From: Microbacterium oleivorans
Lineage (GTDB): Bacteria > Actinomycetota > Actinomycetes > Actinomycetales > Microbacteriaceae
Direction of reading: 5' to 3'
NCBI RefSeq assembly: GCF_001644225.1
Contig: NZ_LSTV01000002.1
Coordinates: 265,721 to 329,720 of the forward strand
Length of the DNA: 64,000 nucleotides
Position 1 is the stretch's first letter, and each line of letters begins with the position of its first letter. A program made the position numbers and the translations under genes. Below the pieces are notes generated by a model. The model did not search any database and was not told where the DNA came from. It saw only the letters and a list, made by a program, of their open reading frames with translations. Positions 61,091 to 64,000 of the stretch are shown here, piece after piece.

Positions 61091-61477
61091 TCAGGAGAGC
61101 CCGAAGGCCGCGAGCTCCTCGTCGGTCAGCATCCGGGACCGGATGAGGAACCGCATCCCCGTCGGCCCTTCGACCGAGAAGCCGGCACCGCGCCCGGGGA
61201 CGACGTCGATCGTGAGGTGCGTGTACTTCCAGTACTCGAACTGGGATGCCGACATGTAGACCTCGATCGGATCGTCGAGACCCGCGTCGATCTCGCCGAG
61301 CTTCACGTCGCCGGGGCCGGTGAGGAACATGCCCACGGGGTAGCACATGGGACTGCTGCCGTCGCAGCATCCGCCCGACTGATGGAACATCAGCGGACCG
61401 TGCTGCGCGGTGAGGGTGCGCAGCAGGGCCGCCGCCTCGTCGGAGACGGCGACCCTGCTGTAGGTGGTGTCGGTCAT
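61091..61477 (-). CDS. DUF779 protein (aldehyde dehydrogenase-associated)
   Basis: 128 aa from ATG 61477. FHQSGGCCDGSSPMCYPVG is the DUF779 hallmark, with three cysteines that could bind a metal or cofactor. The family is nearly always beside an exaC/aldB-type aldehyde dehydrogenase, as here, 11 bases downstream. Function unknown; an accessory role is inferred. Confidence 0.88.
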   Translation of the reverse strand: MTDTTYSRVAVSDEAAALLRTLTAQHGPLMFHQSGGCCDGSSPMCYPVGMFLTGPGDVKLGEIDAGLDDPIEVYMSASQFEYWKYTHLTIDVVPGRGAGFSVEGPTGMRFLIRSRMLTDEELAAFGLS

Positions 61478-61488
61478 GGGGTGACGGC

Positions 61489-63039
61489 TCAGAAGAAGCC
61501 CATCGCGCCTTCGGCGTACGACACGAGGAGGTTCTTCGTCTGCTGGTAGTGGTCGAGCATCCGGAGGTGGTTCTCGCGCCCGATGCCCGACTGCTTGTAC
61601 CCGCCGAACGCGGCGTGGGCGGGGTACTGGTGGTACGTGTTCGTCCACACGCGGCCCGCCTCGATCGCGCGACCGGCGCGGTAGGCGATGTCGCCCGAGC
61701 GGCTCCACACGCCGGCGCCGAGCCCGTACAGGGTGTCGTTGGCCATCGAGATCGCGTCGTCGAAGTCGTCGAAGCTCGTCACCGACAGCACCGGGCCGAA
61801 GATCTCCTCCTGGAAGATGCGCATGTCGTTCGTGCCCTCGAACACCGTCGGGGCGACGTAGTAGCCGCCGCTCAGGTCACCGCCGAGGTCGACCCGCTCG
61901 CCGCCGGTGAGCAGCTTCGCGCCGCCCTGCTTTCCGATGTCGATGTAGCTGAGGATCTTCTCCAGCTGGTCGTTGGATGCCTGGGCCCCGATCATCGTGG
62001 CCGGGTCGAGAGGGTTGCCCTGCACGACCTTCGACACCCGCTCGAGCCCGTCGGCGAGGAACGAGTCGTAGATCGACCGCTGGATGAGCGAGCGCGACGG
62101 ACAGGTGCAGACCTCGCCCTGGTTGAGCGCGAACAGCGTGAACCCTTCGAGTGCCTTGTCGTAGTAGGCGTCGTCGGTCGAGCGGGCGACGTCCTCGAAG
62201 AAGAGGTTGGGGCTCTTGCCTCCGAGCTCGAGGGTGACGGGGATGAGGTTCTGCGACGCGTACTGCATGATGAGGCGCCCGGTCGTGGTCTCGCCGGTGA
62301 ACGCGATCTTGCGGATGCGCTTGTGCGAGGCCAGCGGGGCCCCCGCCTCGATGCCGAACCCGTTGACGATGTTCACGACGCCGGCGGGCAGCAGGTCGCC
62401 GATGATCTCGAACAGGAACAGGATGGATGCCGGGGTCTGCTCGGCGGGCTTGAGCACGACGCAGTTGCCGGCCGCCAGGGCGGGGGCGAGTTTCCACGTC
62501 GCCATGAGGATCGGGAAGTTCCACGGGATGATCTGGCCGACCACACCCAGCGGCTCGTGGAAGTGGTACGCCACGGTGTCGTCGTCGAGCTGGCTGAGCG
62601 TGCCCTCCTGTGCGCGGAGGACGCCCGCGAAGTAGCGGAAGTGGTCGACGGCGAGCGGGATGTCGGCGGCGAGCGTCTCGCGGACCGGCTTGCCGTTCTC
62701 CCACGTCTCGGCGACGGCGATCTTCTCGAGGTTCTCCTCGATGCGGTCGGCGATCTTGTTGAGGATGACGGCGCGCTCGGCGGGCGTGGTCTTCTTCCAC
62801 GACGCGAACGCCTTCCACGCGACGTCGACCGCGCGGTCGATGTCCTCGACGGTGCCGCGGCCGACCTCGCAGAACGGCTTGCCGGTGACGGGGGTGATGT
62901 TCTCGAAGTACTGGCCCTTGATCGGGTCGACGAACTCGCCGCCGATGTAGTGGCCGTAGCGCGCCCGGTACTCCGCGACCGCGCCCCGTTGGCCGGGTGC
63001 GGCGTAGACGCTCGAGACGCCCTCTTCGACGATGGTCAT
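61489..63039 (-). CDS. NAD+-dependent acetaldehyde/aldehyde dehydrogenase (ExaC-like)
   Basis: 516 aa from ATG 63039, preceded by AAGGAG; ATG 63060 would include that site and is rejected. Catalytic Cys is in [11 protein letters not shown] and catalytic Glu in [12 protein letters not shown]; the NAD loop is FTGETTTGR. It oxidises acetaldehyde and other short aldehydes to acids. The opposing GAF regulator's product, typical of AcoR-like control, probably activates it. Confidence 0.93.
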   Translation of the reverse strand: MTIVEEGVSSVYAAPGQRGAVAEYRARYGHYIGGEFVDPIKGQYFENITPVTGKPFCEVGRGTVEDIDRAVDVAWKAFASWKKTTPAERAVILNKIADRIEENLEKIAVAETWENGKPVRETLAADIPLAVDHFRYFAGVLRAQEGTLSQLDDDTVAYHFHEPLGVVGQIIPWNFPILMATWKLAPALAAGNCVVLKPAEQTPASILFLFEIIGDLLPAGVVNIVNGFGIEAGAPLASHKRIRKIAFTGETTTGRLIMQYASQNLIPVTLELGGKSPNLFFEDVARSTDDAYYDKALEGFTLFALNQGEVCTCPSRSLIQRSIYDSFLADGLERVSKVVQGNPLDPATMIGAQASNDQLEKILSYIDIGKQGGAKLLTGGERVDLGGDLSGGYYVAPTVFEGTNDMRIFQEEIFGPVLSVTSFDDFDDAISMANDTLYGLGAGVWSRSGDIAYRAGRAIEAGRVWTNTYHQYPAHAAFGGYKQSGIGRENHLRMLDHYQQTKNLLVSYAEGAMGFF

Positions 63040-63157
63040 GCTGTCTCCTTCGACGGACATGGATGCGGCGTCAGCGCCGCGGATCGGATGCCGGGCACGC
63101 TACGCCGCGCAACGTTGCATCCGGTTGCGCCCCGGCATCCCTCCGTCCCCGCCTTCG

Positions 63158-63198
63158 CCTGTCGCAACACGCCGCGGCGGCCTGCCGTTCGCGACAGG
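63158..63198. repeat. Inverted repeat, family C
   Basis: CCTGTC (63158-63163) and GACAGG (63193-63198) with CGCAACACGCCG and CGGCCTGCCGTTCGCG between. It lies past the end of the GAF-domain gene. Confidence 0.75.
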
Positions 63199-63209
63199 GG
63201 AACGGCGCG

Positions 63210-64000
63210 TCAGGCGGTGAGGGCGTCGAGCCGGGCGACGAGCCCGGGGCGGCGCGGCGAGCGCGGCGGCAGCATGCGCAGGCACAGGCGGAGCACCTCG
63301 GCATCCTCCCGCCCGTCGGCGCTGTCGGCGTAGGCGAGCAGCGCTTCGACGCCGGCCTCGCCGATCATCGTCTCGCGCAGGGTGGCCCGCACCGACGTGC
63401 GCAGCTCCTCCACCCCGGGCGCGACGGAGTCCGGCAGCACCGGTCCGGTGTACGCGGCGAGCGCGACGCGGTGCGCCCCGCGGTCGAGCAGCGACACGAC
63501 GTGCTGCACGTCTGTCTCGAGCTCCGCCGGCAGCCGGTACGGACGCGAGAGCGGCACGAGCTGAGGTGCCTGCTTCTCGAGCACCCTGCGCAGCCGCACC
63601 ATCTCGGGACGCAGGGTCTCGACCGCGGGCTCGCCGTAGACGAGGTCGGCGAGCGCCTCGGCCGACAGGCCTTCCCGGTGGCTGGCGAGCATGAGCAGGA
63701 TCTCCGCGTGTCGTGCGCTGAGCTCGACGACGGATGCCGCGGCATCCCCCTCCGTCTCGAGCAGCGCCCGGTCGCGCCCCAGCACCCGCAGGGTCGCGTG
63801 CCGGACGGTCGCGGCGCGGGGGGCTCGGCGCCGGGGCGCCTCGGCGCGGGAGCGCAGCCGTCCGACGAGCAGCTCGCTCTCGATGGCGCGCGCCGTCGCG
63901 TCGACGAGCAGCTGCGCCTGCGGCGTGACGGCCTCGCTGCCGCCGGTGACGTCGATCACCCCGAGGAGGCGCCGGGTCTCGGGGTCGTGGACCGGCGCCG
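63210..64000 (-). CDS. GAF-domain transcriptional regulator (5' end outside window)
   Basis: The frame is open to the last base, so the gene starts beyond 64000. The visible N-terminal part, APVHDPETRRLLGVIDVTGG, is the end of a GAF domain as in AcoR-type activators. The C-terminal half is not a sigma-54 AAA+ domain; it is a winged-helix-like region (EILLMLASHREGLSAEALADLVYGE) and helical repeats, the form seen in actinobacterial regulators next to aldehyde dehydrogenases. It probably senses an aldehyde or alcohol. Confidence 0.82.
   Translation of the reverse strand, partial: APVHDPETRRLLGVIDVTGGSEAVTPQAQLLVDATARAIESELLVGRLRSRAEAPRRRAPRAATVRHATLRVLGRDRALLETEGDAAASVVELSARHAEILLMLASHREGLSAEALADLVYGEPAVETLRPEMVRLRRVLEKQAPQLVPLSRPYRLPAELETDVQHVVSLLDRGAHRVALAAYTGPVLPDSVAPGVEELRTSVRATLRETMIGEAGVEALLAYADSADGREDAEVLRLCLRMLPPRSPRRPGLVARLDALTA

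Overview
The window is one contiguous piece of a high-GC actinobacterial chromosome, most likely Microbacteriaceae and probably Microbacterium (inferred from very high GC, frequent GTG and leaderless starts, the gene families present, and heavy use of the heptamer GGATGCC/GGCATCC). The block rpsF-ssb-rpsR-rplI with dnaB nearby, plus a DnaA-box cluster upstream of dnaB, suggests a position fairly close to oriC. I see no tRNA, rRNA, CRISPR array, insertion sequence or prophage.

Layout. 1-0.9 kb: 3' end of an HNH/13E12-type nuclease gene followed by a 28-bp tandem repeat. 0.9-15.6 kb: mostly housekeeping and transport genes: alditol oxidase, VanY-like D,D-carboxypeptidase lipoprotein, a two-component system, an APC permease, DUF2975 and EI24 membrane proteins, aldo/keto reductase, a barstar-like protein, NhaA, DUF805, Asp23, adenine/adenosine deaminase, an MSMEG_6728-like protein, DUF2256/DUF3253, GNAT, and a Nei-type DNA glycosylase. 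15.6-21.8 kb: an alpha-glucoside operon (binding protein, two permeases, GH13 alpha-glucosidase) facing a ROK regulator across an AT-rich operator region. 22-25.4 kb: alpha/beta hydrolase, an iron-sulfur photolyase and an SDR that lacks its catalytic Tyr. 25.3-29 kb: an accessory strip in which two gene cassettes are each bracketed by long direct repeats copied from the junction they sit in, plus an ECF sigma factor with a membrane partner. 29.2-32 kb: csoR-copZ-copA copper export. 32.1-36.7 kb: L-idonate/D-gluconate operon (FadR-type regulator, gntP, idnO, idnD, gntK) with two AAAAGTACTACT operators. 36.8-41.3 kb: methyltransferase, NmrA-like protein, a UbiA prenyltransferase/CrtI-like pair (the prenyltransferase seems to start at ATC), and GNAT.

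41.3-48 kb: dnaB and rpsF-ssb-rpsR-rplI are separated by two long repeat-rich surface proteins. One carries eight chaplin-like modules, a Pro-Thr-Asp stalk and an LAQTG sorting signal. 48-55 kb: WYL regulator, VOC protein, two unknown proteins, and a 3-hydroxybutyrate-dehydrogenase-like SDR/MFS operon with a divergent LysR. 55.2-61 kb: a five-gene operon for a nonulosonic-acid surface glycan (GT2, polysialyltransferase-like, a CMP-sugar synthetase fused to a HAD phosphatase, NeuB-like synthase, DUF6716). The absence of an epimerase and the fused phosphatase fit a Kdn route, i.e. a wall teichulosonic acid. 61-64 kb: DUF779 protein, aldehyde dehydrogenase and the 3' end of a GAF-domain regulator.

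Between genes lie four families of nested inverted repeats (A-D below). Every copy I found is at the 3' end of an operon or between convergent genes, so they probably act as, or evolve with, transcription terminators.
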